Notes under the pieces: generated by a model | The model's database searches: none | What the model saw: the letters and a program-made list of their open reading frames with translations, nothing else | Told to the model about the DNA's origin: nothing | Position numbers and translations under genes: made by a program | In this document: positions 1 through 12,500 of the stretch, one piece after another | How the letters are laid out: every line of letters begins with the position of its first letter | Numbering within the stretch: the first letter of the stretch is position 1 | From: Struthidea cinerea | Lineage: Eukaryota; Chordata; Aves; Passeriformes; Corcoracidae | Direction: 5' to 3' | DNA: 64,000 nt | Assembly: GCA_013397865.1 (NCBI GenBank) | Contig: VZTI01000620.1 | Coordinates: forward strand, 766,245-830,244

Positions 1-401
1 AAAACGAAATTCAACCCTCCATCTCTCGCTGGAAAAAAAGAGCCGAGAAAAAAAACCAAGGGTACCGCAGAAACAGAGGAGCGTATCTCCGTGTCCTTGA
101 AACAACTGCTTTGAAACGTTTTTTGTTTTCTGTCCTTCTCAGGCTCAGTTTAAAGACACAGAAAAGATTGGTGGGCATAGGGTAGCAATAGGGGATACAC
201 ATTATACAGTCACCCCAAGACACTTGTATGTGTGATTCATCTTTGCCTGTGTTTTTTATTTCCAGGTGATCCCACAGTCCACCAGGACACTGTTATTCTC
301 ATAACCTGTTAGCAAAGCACATTTCTTGCTGCAGTTTGCTAGATGAGCTGCCTTGGTTTGCTCAGAGCAATAACCCTTCCCTCCTCCTCTCTCCACCGCA
401 G

Positions 402-558
402 AGGCAGCACGCTTTCCCTGACCAGCAGCGGTGCAGGGGCTGCTGCAGGACATCCAAGAGGAGCCCTGGGCCCTGCGAGCCGAGGCAGCGCTTCCAAGCC
501 TCCCCTTCCGCGCTCTCCAGCGCTCAGCACCCGCAGCATGACCACGGATTACAGTGGG
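402..558 (+). CDS. SYTL5: SYTL5 linker exon (first in window)
   Basis: The acceptor is ctccaccgcag and the donor is gtaagag. One base completes an Arg codon, followed by 52 codons ending in phase 0. The product is low-complexity, rich in Ser, Ala, Gly and Pro, and the exon is much more GC-rich than its surroundings. It matches the fast-evolving linker between the Rab27-binding domain and C2A. Alignment to mammals is recognisable only at the ends (RGST at the start; SPA-STR near the end), so the assignment leans on phase and position. Confidence 0.82.
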
Positions 559-3500
559 GTAAGAGCAGGGCTGGGGGCTGGCTGCAGGGACAGCTGACTC
601 CAAACAAGGTGACTGGGCTGGCATCTGCCCTGTTAGATTGATCTGTAGCGCAGCAAGGACAAGCCTGACAGAGAAAATCAGATTTCTTCCTCAGTTCTGC
701 TGCGGCCTGTGGAGATCTCTGCTAGAGCAGAGTTTGTCGCGCTCTCATCAGTGATGTGGTTTTTGGTTTGGCAGGCGTTTCTCTTTTGTCTAAAAATTGC
801 TGTTGATGTCCAGCATCACATAATGAGTTACAGATTCTGAACTGGGAGGCACAAGGGATGAGAATGAGCATTTTTTGGCACTTTAGAACCTTGAGTAAGT
901 GCTGTGAAATAAGTATGTTACTTTCAGGCATGCACAACCCAGCATTCTCCCACTGACTTCTAAGGGAAACTTTGCAAGTCCAGCACTTGCAGAAAATCAG
1001 GCCAAACTGATGTTAGTTTTTTCTGGATTTGGATGCTGGGCTCTGCGTAAATCATTCCATAACACAAAATGTGTGATAAACACATTATCAGAATAATTCC
1101 TGTCATGTGCTGTTAGGCCTCTTGGGATGTATTAACCATTAATGTTTGGAAAAAAGCTAGATGAGTGTTTAGATCAGAGCCCTATTGAAGGCATCAATTT
1201 TCTTTATAAATTCCAGATACTTGGTCTAATATGTTGTCCTTCCTAATAAAAAATAAGTTAGTGTATATGAAGGGCAGTTTTGGGAGCTGTAAATAAATGA
1301 ATAGTTGTTTTATTTATCTTCTTGTTGGCACAGAGACTGACTTGTTTTCAAATGCATTAGATTTGTTTGTAAAATCCATTTAATTTAAATGGAGTTATGT
1401 TATTAGCTTTTCTTTTATAGGCAGGCAAAAGGTCATAATGATATCAAGCATATTGGCTTTATTTAAGGGATTATACTGGCATAATTTAATTATTTCAAGT
1501 GCATTTGGTTTTACCCTGGCTGAAATCATTATGCTAGTACAAAACCCATAGGTTTTGCCTTCTCTTTCATTTTTTTTTTTCTGATTTCTGAGCTGAGTGG
1601 CCTTCTAATAGATTTGAATGTTTCTCTTCCCTGATACTTTGCTGATTCTTCAGCTGCGAACTCAGAATGTAAGCAAGAATTGCATCTTTGTGCAAATTTT
1701 ATGCATGATTAGTGCTAAGCAAAGCAGATTGGACTAGAATCTAAATATATTCAGTATAGACTAGATGTTCAATGAGCTTTGGAGTTCTGGAATCTAATAG
1801 CAATTATGATTTTATAAATTAACTGTGAATAAACTTGGGTTTTTTATTTATGGCACGTGCATCTTTCTTATTGGGCAGGACACTGGCTTGGAAAATGGCA
1901 TGATTATTCCAGCAAGTGAAAGTGTACCTGAAGATTTAGTAAAGAAGCACTGCAGAAAACCATCTGGAACACCTTCCATTGCAGTTTCTAGGGTATCTTT
2001 GTCATCAGGCAAGTATTAAGTCTTTTCCTTCTTTCTGCCAACCTTTACTATCAGAGGATTATTCCTATTCTTGCGACTCTGCTCCTTTTGTTTTTAAAAC
2101 ACATTGAAAGACCAGATGCAAGTTTCATAAATTTGTTCATATTCATTCTGGAAATACCTTCCTTTCACTAACCAAATTCATACCACTTCACAGGTTTTAC
2201 CTGAAAAAATGGTAATTCTAACCCCAAAAACATTGGTACAATGTTAGTGTTTGGTAAATCACACGCTCTTAGAATTGTTACAAGATTTCATTCACAACTG
2301 CATGTTGCTCAGTCATTCTCCGTGTGCTCCCCTATACGAAATGCTATCTGTATATCATATTACTCTGCTGCTGCCATTGCATTTCACACCCACTTTGCCC
2401 AGAAGCAAATTTGGGAAACAATGTGTGGTTAGAGAAGAAGCCCCTTCCAGTCTTCTTGTCTTTTCATTTTTATATGTGATGCACTGAACCAGTCAATCCA
2501 TCTGTAATTTACCTCATTTCATTGGAAGCTGGTAGGTAAAAAGGGCTTACACAGGAAGGTGCTGTCACAGCCACTTTGCAGTAGTGTCTGGAGATCCTTT
2601 TTTCGTCTCTGAAATAGGAGGCAGGAGCACCCTGCACTCTTCTGCTTCTCTCAGGCACTCAGCATCCTGCAGGGTTAATGGAATGGGTTTGGGTTTACAG
2701 GCTTCTCTCTGAAGCACAGCAGGACACACTTTATTGTAGCTGGATTTAGCCCAAAGCAGAAACCTAGTGGTGTATCCCACAGAGCTAACCCAAAGAGGGA
2801 ATATTCTTTACCTCAGACATTTCAGCTTGAAAGCATCAGAGTTTCCTTGAGAATATTGTTCAGTGCAACTCCAGGCAGAGGTGTTACAGATGGCTACTTA
2901 CTTAGGAAGTAAAAATTCTCCTGTTCCTGCTACCTTACGAAGTAAAGGCTTTCCTGATAGATAAGAACTGACCTCACGCTACCAAAGCAGATGGATGCTG
3001 AGCAAACATATAGGCAATTTGGGAATGGGCCTCAGACTCTGCATTGTCTCCTGGGCAGATCTCAAAGGGCATTAAGCTCAGGAGAGTGACCTTTCCTGTC
3101 ACATCAGCTGTAGACCAGGTAGAAGATGAACAGTTAAAAACCTTTCAGATTGCTACCTGCAGGAACTAAAAGTACTCTCTTCCCCCTCTATTGAAACAGT
3201 CACACAAAAGATTTATATGGGGAGGACTAAGATGCCTTGGAGAAAGATTATCTTATGCTATAGAGTGGATGAGAGACCTGTAGGACTGAGAGAAACTGCT
3301 GGAGCTCTTGAGACATATTTGTTTCCTCCTAAATTCTGCACAAGGAGCACTGTTAATGAGAGAAGTACTTTCTACGTCCATCTGTATCCCCAGCTGCTTG
3401 ATTCTGATGCAGGTGCTGGGGAGAGTTTGGTGGTGGTGGTAGATGTGTGATGATCACTGTGAACACTTGGACAGAGAGTTTTGCAACATTCCAGGCTGAC

Positions 3501-6500
3501 AGGCCTTCCAGGGAAAATCAAAACTTGATCTACTGTATCACCCACAGAAGAAAATCACAGCAGATAAATAAATAGTATAGGGGTAAAATTATTGCCCAGA
3601 AGGCTGAACTGCATCAGAAAGCATATTTCTCCATTTATCATAGTGATGTTCAGTTGCCATAATTTCTGACAGATAACTAAAATGTTGTTTTGATTTTTTT
3701 TTTTTTTGTTAAGAAACCATTGGGGTTGCAATAATACTTGCATGGAAGATGAAATGGAATATTTCTGTGGAAACCATAGAAAACATTTAAATTATTTTTG
3801 TTTTCCAGACCGTAGCCGATCTGAGATAGATTTGAGTGAATCTTTCTCTGAAGGAAATGAAGATACCCTGAGCATAAGAAGCAAATCTGTACCTAGTGCC
3901 TTAGATCAGGAATTGGTGAGTTGTAAATATGTAAATGTTCATCTGGTGGAAATTCTGTTTGTTTGGACCAATGAAATCAGGACTGTATGTGTATCTATAT
4001 AAAATATGGGTAAGGCAGAACATTCTTTCAGGGATATTTAATGAGTTTTAAAACAACATCACCTTCTGAGTATGTTTGTTATAGAGTGATTTCAATGGTT
4101 CCAGTTTGTTGTGAATTTGCTGGGTGTTTGAGTTCACAGATGAAAGAAACCTAGCCTGAAAATAAATTTCAGGCACTAAATTACACATGCTCCAAAATTC
4201 TGCTAGTTCATATTTTCATAAGTTTTAATTTTGATGCTGAGAAATTCCATACTTTAAAGGCTTTAATCTTTGTCTGGTTTGGGTTTTTAGCAAAGCAAGA
4301 CCCAGCTTTCTGTTCTGGCAATGTCGCTTGCCTCTTCTTCCTCTTGACTCTTCCATACATCTCCATGCCTTTTTTTTTTGTATATTCTATGGACAGCTTT
4401 TCCTGCAATGATTCACAACTTTCCTCTCCTCTTGTGCACATATCCAAGATAGGCAATTTGCAGATGTTCATGAACGCTATAAAAGAACATCCAACCATAT
4501 TAAATATGCATGAGGGGAAAAAAGTTTTTTAAATAGTTCTTTATCTAATCACAGTTTGTGCTGAAGTTTCCAGATGTGTGCTTGTAGCTTTTGCATTTTG
4601 CCTGTTGTCAGAGTCCTTCCCTTCCATTTGCTCTTCCCAGAAGAGCATTGGCCAGGGCAGATGTCTCCCCTTCTTGTAGTGTAGAAATTTGAGTCTTGGT
4701 GGAAAAAAAATAATGGAATTTCCATCTTTTCTTGTATTAGTAGCAGTCAGAGAATGTGACTGCAGCACTGCTTTGGGTTAATCTTTGAGGAATTAACAAA
4801 AGACCTTCCTGTGTGTCAGTTGTTGGTGGAAGAAACACTTCAAAAATAAATGGTTTATTTTTAAATTGTAATAAAGAAAAAGGATATGTTCTTTATTAAA
4901 AAGCAGGGAAATATTGCAGAAGAAAAGCATAAAATAAAAAATGCAGACTTTATATTTCTTTATATCTGTTCTCTGCTCTAATTGACAGTTAAACTTTTTT
5001 TTTTCTCTGAGGCAGCTACCAGAGATGACAAATCCAGAGAGGTTTTTTGTTCTTTGATTTTTGGCTTCTTAATCAGAGTTTTTATTTTGTATTTCTTTCT
5101 TGCTGACTCCGAATGAAATTTCAGATTGCATCTCTGCAACTGTAGCTTCTTTGCTAGCACAGGAGACCTCTCTTGTGGCATAACCTTGATTTAGCTGCTC
5201 TGGAGTCTGTGACAGTGCTAATTCCCCTTTAAATACATTCATAACAGGAGTCACAGATCTCTGATTCTCCCCATATCCTCGCTTTCTCTGCCTTATGAAG
5301 TGAATTGATTGCATTCATCAGCTTTTGTGTTACCATATTTATCTAGGGTAGTTTGTCTCACAGGAGTCCTTCAGAGTCTTGTCCCGTATCCATTATGGAT
5401 GCAGTGATTTGAGATAAAAGCTGTATTCCTGCTGGAATTTAGTTTATTTGATGCTTGCATGTAAGAGACAAAAAGAAAGGTATCTAATGAAGGTAACAAC
5501 AGCTCCTGCAGCCTGAGAAAAGCTGGAATTATACCTCCATTTCTTCCAGCTGAGATCCTTCAGTCTCTTATTCCTGGGTGATGGGAGCTGACAGCAGTGG
5601 TATGGGAGATGCCGCACATCAATAGGATATGCAGATTGCTGGAATTTATCAGCTGAGAGGATGGGAAAAGGCTTTTAGCTGCTTTGCTCCCACGTTTATC
5701 AGGGAAACCTGTTACACATACAGAGAAATCAGGTAGAAAGTTGAATGGATATTTTGCTTCTCTAACTTAGTATTGCTTTTGATAGCGAGGAGGGACAAGC
5801 CCCAAAACCCACAGGGTGTGGTACAGATTTACCAAGGAGCATGGGGAACCAGCTAAATCCAGTCCTGTGTTCAAGTGTGAGCACCTGATCTAGAGATTTC
5901 TGTGTTGAATTCCTGACCAAGCAGTGTTCATTACATGCTCAGCTGCTTTTTTAGGAGTAATTGGATGATGTGCATTTTATAGCCCCCACTGGAGACCATG
6001 AGATTAATATCCTACTAGCTCTAATTTTAATAAGCTAATAACACCAACCAGTTATCTAGCTGTAGTTCTGTAACACCTCCTGAGAAATATAATCATCATG
6101 GTGCAAAATAAATTGAGAGCATAAGTTAAATATTAACCTTTTTTTTAAGTTTTAGATACCTGCTTGCAGACAAAAATTGGTATTCAGCAGTTGTTAGGAC
6201 TCTGTGAAGCACTGCTAGTATTTGAGTGTCTAGACCTGAAACACCCCAATCTGAAGATGTTGCCTTACTCTTTTTCCCCTTGCATTTAATTATTTAGCAG
6301 TAAAAATGTACCACTGTTTATTTCCAAGTTCACTGGCAAGCATAAAACTGTGTAAAGGAAAGAGTTTTGCATGAATTACTAGAATTGCTTCTTCCTGTTC
6401 CCTGGCCAAGTGAAAAAACTGTGTATCCTTGCTCCAAATTTAAAACCAGACTACATCACCTGACATCTGAACTCAATGAGGGGAGTAGAAATGACGAGTG

Positions 6501-9500
6501 GAGGGGTTTTTTTTTTTGTTTTATTTCAGGTTTTTGGGAGGTTTTAGTTTGAATGATTCAGCTGTCTGTCTCCCTGAAATAGTTTGCTCTGTTTTGCCTA
6601 GGTCTCCAGGGATTTTTCCTTTTATTTAGTATAAAATATCTATTACTTCTTCTTTTTTTTTTTTTTTCTTCTGTGGGGTGGTAACAGTGCCTTCAATAGA
6701 TTAGAAAGATAAGAGACCAGCAGAGCAAGCCCATGGTAAGAACATGAAGCTAAGTGTTTTCTTCAGTGTGTAAATTTTGGTGATAGCTTGTTCTGAATTC
6801 CCTCTACTCAATATTAAATATGCAGTTACAATTGAAAAGCAGTAATAGAAAATCACTTTTAGGTGGTTTCATATCAGTTCGGTCACTGGAGCAAAGAAGA
6901 GATGTAACAGCCAGTTTTATGTAAACTAAGGCAAATATGCTGCAGATTTTTTATGTAAACTGTGAATTCAACTCTCCAGCAGCATTTCTTCTCTGCTCTG
7001 TTTTTGCTGATCAGCATCCAAGTCTTTGAGACTCCTGAATTTGAATACAGTGTTTCTCTGTTCAGTTTCAAAAGAGTGAGAGCAACTAAGCAATAGAGAA
7101 TGAGGTGGTTCCAAGGGTGAGGTTTTTATAGCTGCAAAGCAGATATAAGGAAGTTGAACACTTGACTCCCATTAAAACTAAAAGCAAAGTCTTTCAAAAT
7201 ATCCCTGCCATACGGCTTGTGGAAACACTGAGATTTCCAAGCTATACCTAATGTGACTATAATTGTCTGCTGGTGTTTTTTCATGTTATTTTAAGTAAAA
7301 GTTAAGAGTCTCATTAGGACCATCAATCAGATCTAAAGATTCAGCTTAGGTTTTACTTTATTGCTGTGTTTAAACAATGAATTTTTTTTCTGTATATAGG
7401 TTAAAGATGCTAAACTTCAGTCTTGCTTATTAAAACTCAAGCACATACATGAAGTTGTGCAATTACTGATTTTCCACCTTTTTATTATTAATACAATACA
7501 GAAATTTAATTATTTTCTTAAATGCTTATCAACTGGCTTGATATAAGACATGAAGTGTATATGTGAAGATTTTCAGTTCTTAAACAATTGAATCCTGAAA
7601 CCGCAGCTCTCTTTTTCCCTTACGCTCTGTGTCTGCGCAAAGATGTGGAAAACGTAAATCAAAATTCCTCTACAGAATAGGGTTTTAATGCATCCAGCAC
7701 CATCTTCCTAAAGTGGAAAACTCATGAAACAAAATTAAGTGGCAGAGGCTGACCAAATACAGAGCAGAACATGACAACTAAAATATCCGTTTGTCATTTA
7801 GGGCTATCTGGATGAAACAGAAGAAGATATTGATGACATAGTGGCCTCTCGTCATCCAAGAAAACATGAACATATGCCAAGTGGATTATCAACAGTAAGA
7901 TCTTGAGTAGAAAGCACGCACTCTCCCTCCACAAAAGACTGTATTTCCTCCAGAAAGGAATTTAACTTCATATTACTTATCACATTCATCTTTCATCCCA
8001 CACTTGAGAAACTTCTTTTAACATTCAGAAAGATTTTCTGTTACATTATTAATGCTGTTCAAAGCTAAAATGCTGTTCTCTGCAGGGTATGGAAAGAGAA
8101 AACTATTTTGCATACTCATTAGCAGGCTTCCTCATATACTCGGGTTATTGTCAATCATACATGTGGAGAAGGCAAACCAGAGGTGTTGCAGTGTGTGACT
8201 GCTCAGCTTTGCAGAGGAGCACTTGATCTTAATTAAATTGAAACAAAGAACAAGGCTGTGGGGGAGATCTTCCTTCTCAAACTGCTTTCTGATTTTTTAG
8301 GTTCTTGGGACACAAACATTTGTCTGTGTATTTGCATACATCCCATTTCCATGGAATCATTGTCCATCCCCCAACTCAGCTTCTCTTATTCTTCATGGCA
8401 TGATTGCTAACCCACCCACATCTGGAAAGTATTTGCCTTTAGTGCAGGAGAGAGGTGCTTGGAGATTTGGGTTGGTGACAATAAAGGGATAGCTGCACCT
8501 GATGGTAGCAGCAAAACTGGTATAAGAAGCTTTCTGCTGTTCATTACGCAGTCTGTTATTCACTGGGAAAGAAAATAGATGATAAAAGCAGCCTTAACTT
8601 GTCTAGGTTATTACCTTCTGCTGTGTACCTCCTTTTTGGGATCTGTGGGCAACTGATAATACCTTCAGAGAGTCCTCTCTGGCCACTCTTTTTTACGACT
8701 TGTGTCTAAGAATAGCTCTGGACTGCACAAAGCTGCAACGAACTCTATGTAGAGTGTGTTAGTGCTGAAGAGGATGAAGGATGATGAGTCTGAATACTAA
8801 AAAGGGAGAGAAAATTTGGTACATGAAAATAAACAAGGAATTGTCCTTTCTAGACTGCACCCCCATTAGTCTCCATACAAGCGAGGCCAAGGGAATCCCC
8901 AACGAAGCTCTTGATCCCAAAGAAATGGGGTTGGCTGAACCCAAACTTGGCTTACACGGGGAGGAGAAAGGGCTGAGAATATTAACATCACAGAGCATTT
9001 TGATGTCTTAGATCTGGCCATGTCAGACCATTTTTCCCTCTGATTTTTGGAGTTGACAGAAACAGACACAGAGGAGAGTGCAGCTCTTCACACCACATCA
9101 GACTGGAGCACCTGTAGCCTGTTGACACTGGACTAATTACACCCACTTAGCCGAGGCTGACAATGACTCACAGCCTCCAGGGCTTGCTGGTCCCAGGGAT
9201 TTTATAGGCAGAATAATTTTCATTTCCTCTGAATATTGATAGGAGGGTTGCAGGGGCTTAAGTGCTTTCTCTGTTAGGCCACTAATTAAGGAGCTGCATT
9301 TAGAGATCCTTCCCTCTGGGCTTAAGGCAGCACTCTGTCCCTGCGTTGGGTTTTGTCCTTTGCTGTCGATTTCCCTCTGACCTTTCTCTTAAGCAAAGTG
9401 CAGCTTTTCCAGTGCTGCAGGTTTGAGATAATCTCACATCTCAATGCTCCCCTTTCTCCTTATTCACCATGACATGACTTTTAATGTCACTGCATGCAAT

Positions 9501-12500
9501 GTTAATGGCAAAGTTGTGAATGGCCAGCTGCTTCTCCCTGCAAGAGCAGGTCAATTTTACAGGTTCATTTCTTTATTCTCCTTAAGTGTGTTGCTAACAT
9601 TTCCCCATCATATTTTTACCTCTACTTTGATTGTTTTAAGCCTTTGAGCCTTCTTGCACTGCATGTTTTTTTATCATGTCTGTCAAACAATTGCTAACTA
9701 TTAAGTCACATTGAAATAATGTTATTAATGAACAGTAGACTCTAACTGTATGTTTTTCTCTTTTCTTTCTTTTTTTTGAATCTGTGAATTTAAAATAAGT
9801 ATGGCTAGTCTTACAATGAATATTTGAGGAAAAGAAAGAAATATCACAAAGAGTAAAAGATACTTGAAATCTACCTGCAACACGAGTGAGCAAAAATGGA
9901 GGTGGAAAGTGGCATTGAAGAGAAACCGTATCTCAGTGTTACTGTTTTATTTTGTGTTTTCCCAATGCTAATGTATGAATTGTGAATTTAGTTTTCCCTT
10001 CATCCTTCATCGTCCACATATTTATGTGGTGTTGTCAAGACCCACCACATCAGTGACACTAAAATATTCCAGTGCTCTACTGCAGCGATATGATGCAAAA
10101 CAAACATAATTCTTTGTGAGGTATCAAAATGAGACTCTGCATCCTTCATATGTTTTTTGCCACTTTCTAAACAGGAATATGAGTATGTTTCTTTGGGATT
10201 TTACATTTAGTGTATGCAATGTCCAGTGTAAATGCTACAGAACAGAGTCTGGGGGTGGGGGCAAAAAGTGAAGCATATCAAATTCTACTAAATTAGTATG
10301 ATCTTCTTTGTGGTTTGTAAGCAATTCAGAAATTGTGTTTGCATAAATTCAAGGGTTAGGGGCCATCTATTTGCTTAGGACCTTCTGTCAAGGGTTTTTT
10401 CCCTCTATCATTTATCCCTTGCTGCCTGCTTACATAAAGATTGAGGGGAAAAAGTATTTGGATTAGAGAAAGAAGTGTTCGGAGTAGAAAACAACTCATC
10501 CACCTCCTTGTATTGGTATAACCTCGGTGTTTTTTTCTGAAGTGGGCATACAAGTTGTTATAGGGATAATTTAGGCATTTTTTAGCACATACTGGGCTGG
10601 TTAAATTCCCTAACAGTGTCCAAGGATATTTTCATGTATTTTAGAGATGGAAATGTATAAATGGTAAAGGCTGGAATTTAGCTCAAGGCATGTTAGGAAT
10701 TGGAGAAAATACAACACATTGGTTGGTGTGTGTTGATAATTCTCCAGTAATTTTAATCAGTCCAGTTAGTGAAATTTCAGACAATTATAAAAAGGATTAA
10801 AAGGACAACCATTTTTCTTTCTTTCTTTCTTTTTTTCTTAATTAAGGATAAAGAAAGACAGCAGAAATGCTGCGCTTTTTTTCTGTTTATTTTTCCTACA
10901 TGGGGTATAAAATTAAATTTATGGATAATAATCACTTATATAAACAACACTTTTTCCTGTCTGTTATTGTTTACCACTTTGACACAGAACTGTTTATCCC
11001 TTGAGCCTTCTGTGCTGCAGGGCCCTTGGGCAGGGTGCTTGGAGAGTTGGGTTTTGTCACAAACCAATTCTTTCTGTGTGGCCCTTTCCCTGAACTGTGC
11101 TCTTCCCTGCAGCTGGCAAGGAAGGAGATGGATCAAGATACAGTTGGTGAGGTCCTGCTTTAGCAAGCAGAGGAGGGAAAACGTGTCCCCCAATAATCAA
11201 TTGCTGCATTTTTTTCCCAGAGAGTGGCATGTTTCAACATTTTAGTGCAATTGTCATCTATTCTCATGAACTCGACAGAGAAACTGCCCTTTCTTACAAA
11301 GGCACTGATACTGCAAATAGAGGAATATTTAGCTTTTGACTGGCTTCAGGGAGGACTCACATGGAGATGGACAAGTAAATGAGAACAAATCCAAATGTAA
11401 TTCAATAAGAATCCAAAGCTGCTGAGCTGCTGTTCTAAAGTATAACCTGTTTGTTTTGATACAGAGGTTACCTCATTTCTACTTAATTATCTTGAACCAC
11501 ACACCCGTCAATATTTGACGTGTATGGAAAACACAGCATTTCTCTGATTTGGTGACACCTTTTTCTTTCTTTCTCACTGTGGCTTTGCAATACAAACTTC
11601 CTTTACCTTTCTATATAGATAAAGATTTCTCACTGCACTTATTCTTTCTTATTGCAACAATCTAATGCTCTTTTCTCTTGATCTTTTGCACTGCCTTATT
11701 TAAAGACCTCCCCAGAAGGCTCTGACAGAAAATGGACATATTTAAATGTGCCTGAAACAGATGGTGATACTGTGAGTTCTCCTGAATCCTCTGCTCTAGC
11801 TTGCTTTCAAGGTTTCTCTCTCCTTTCTCCCTTTTTGTTGAAGGCTGTACCTGTGTGTCTTGCAAGGTTCCTATGTGTCAGAATTTAGATGGTGATATAT
11901 GTTTTTGAGCAACCTTGTTCAAGGACTCGAAAGGAAATGTGCTCCAGATTTCTGGAATGTTTTTGGTTCTGGCAGTGTGCACATTTCTCTAGTTTCCTTT
12001 AAAAAATATTCAGTTCTTTCCTAATTGTAAACTTTTGGGAGAGGAAATCCTCATAGCAGTACTCTGCATTTTATGAGGGTGAAGGAAAAGGGATTGAGTG
12101 GTGATATATTACTTTGTAGTGGAAAAAATTGTGGTATTGTTGCTAAAATTTTTGGACTTTACAAAATTTGCAGACATGGGGTGGGGGTTGAATTTTGCTC
12201 CTTCTTTTAGAATTGTTAATGAGAGACAGGTGTCACTTTAAATAAATATGGTTTTATACTATCTCCGTTAGGGGAGGCATCCTTGTAAGTTTTCCTAAGG
12301 ACTCTGTCAGCAGTTGTCTTATGAGACTCAGCAAAAATTAGGTGACCAGTTGAGCCAGAGAAGTGATTGGTTTTTTTGTCGTTTGTTCTTTTTTTTTTTT
12401 TTTTCCTGCTTGGAACTTACATGAGCTTACAATTTATGTAGCCTGTCTGCTCTTCAGTGCATACATTAATTAAAAGTTAATTTAGATTTAGTCATGTTTA

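Noticed and set aside
10769..11245. 158-codon open frame in a SYTL5 intron
   Set aside because: Phe/Ile-rich translation of T-rich intron sequence; lacks splice context and homology.
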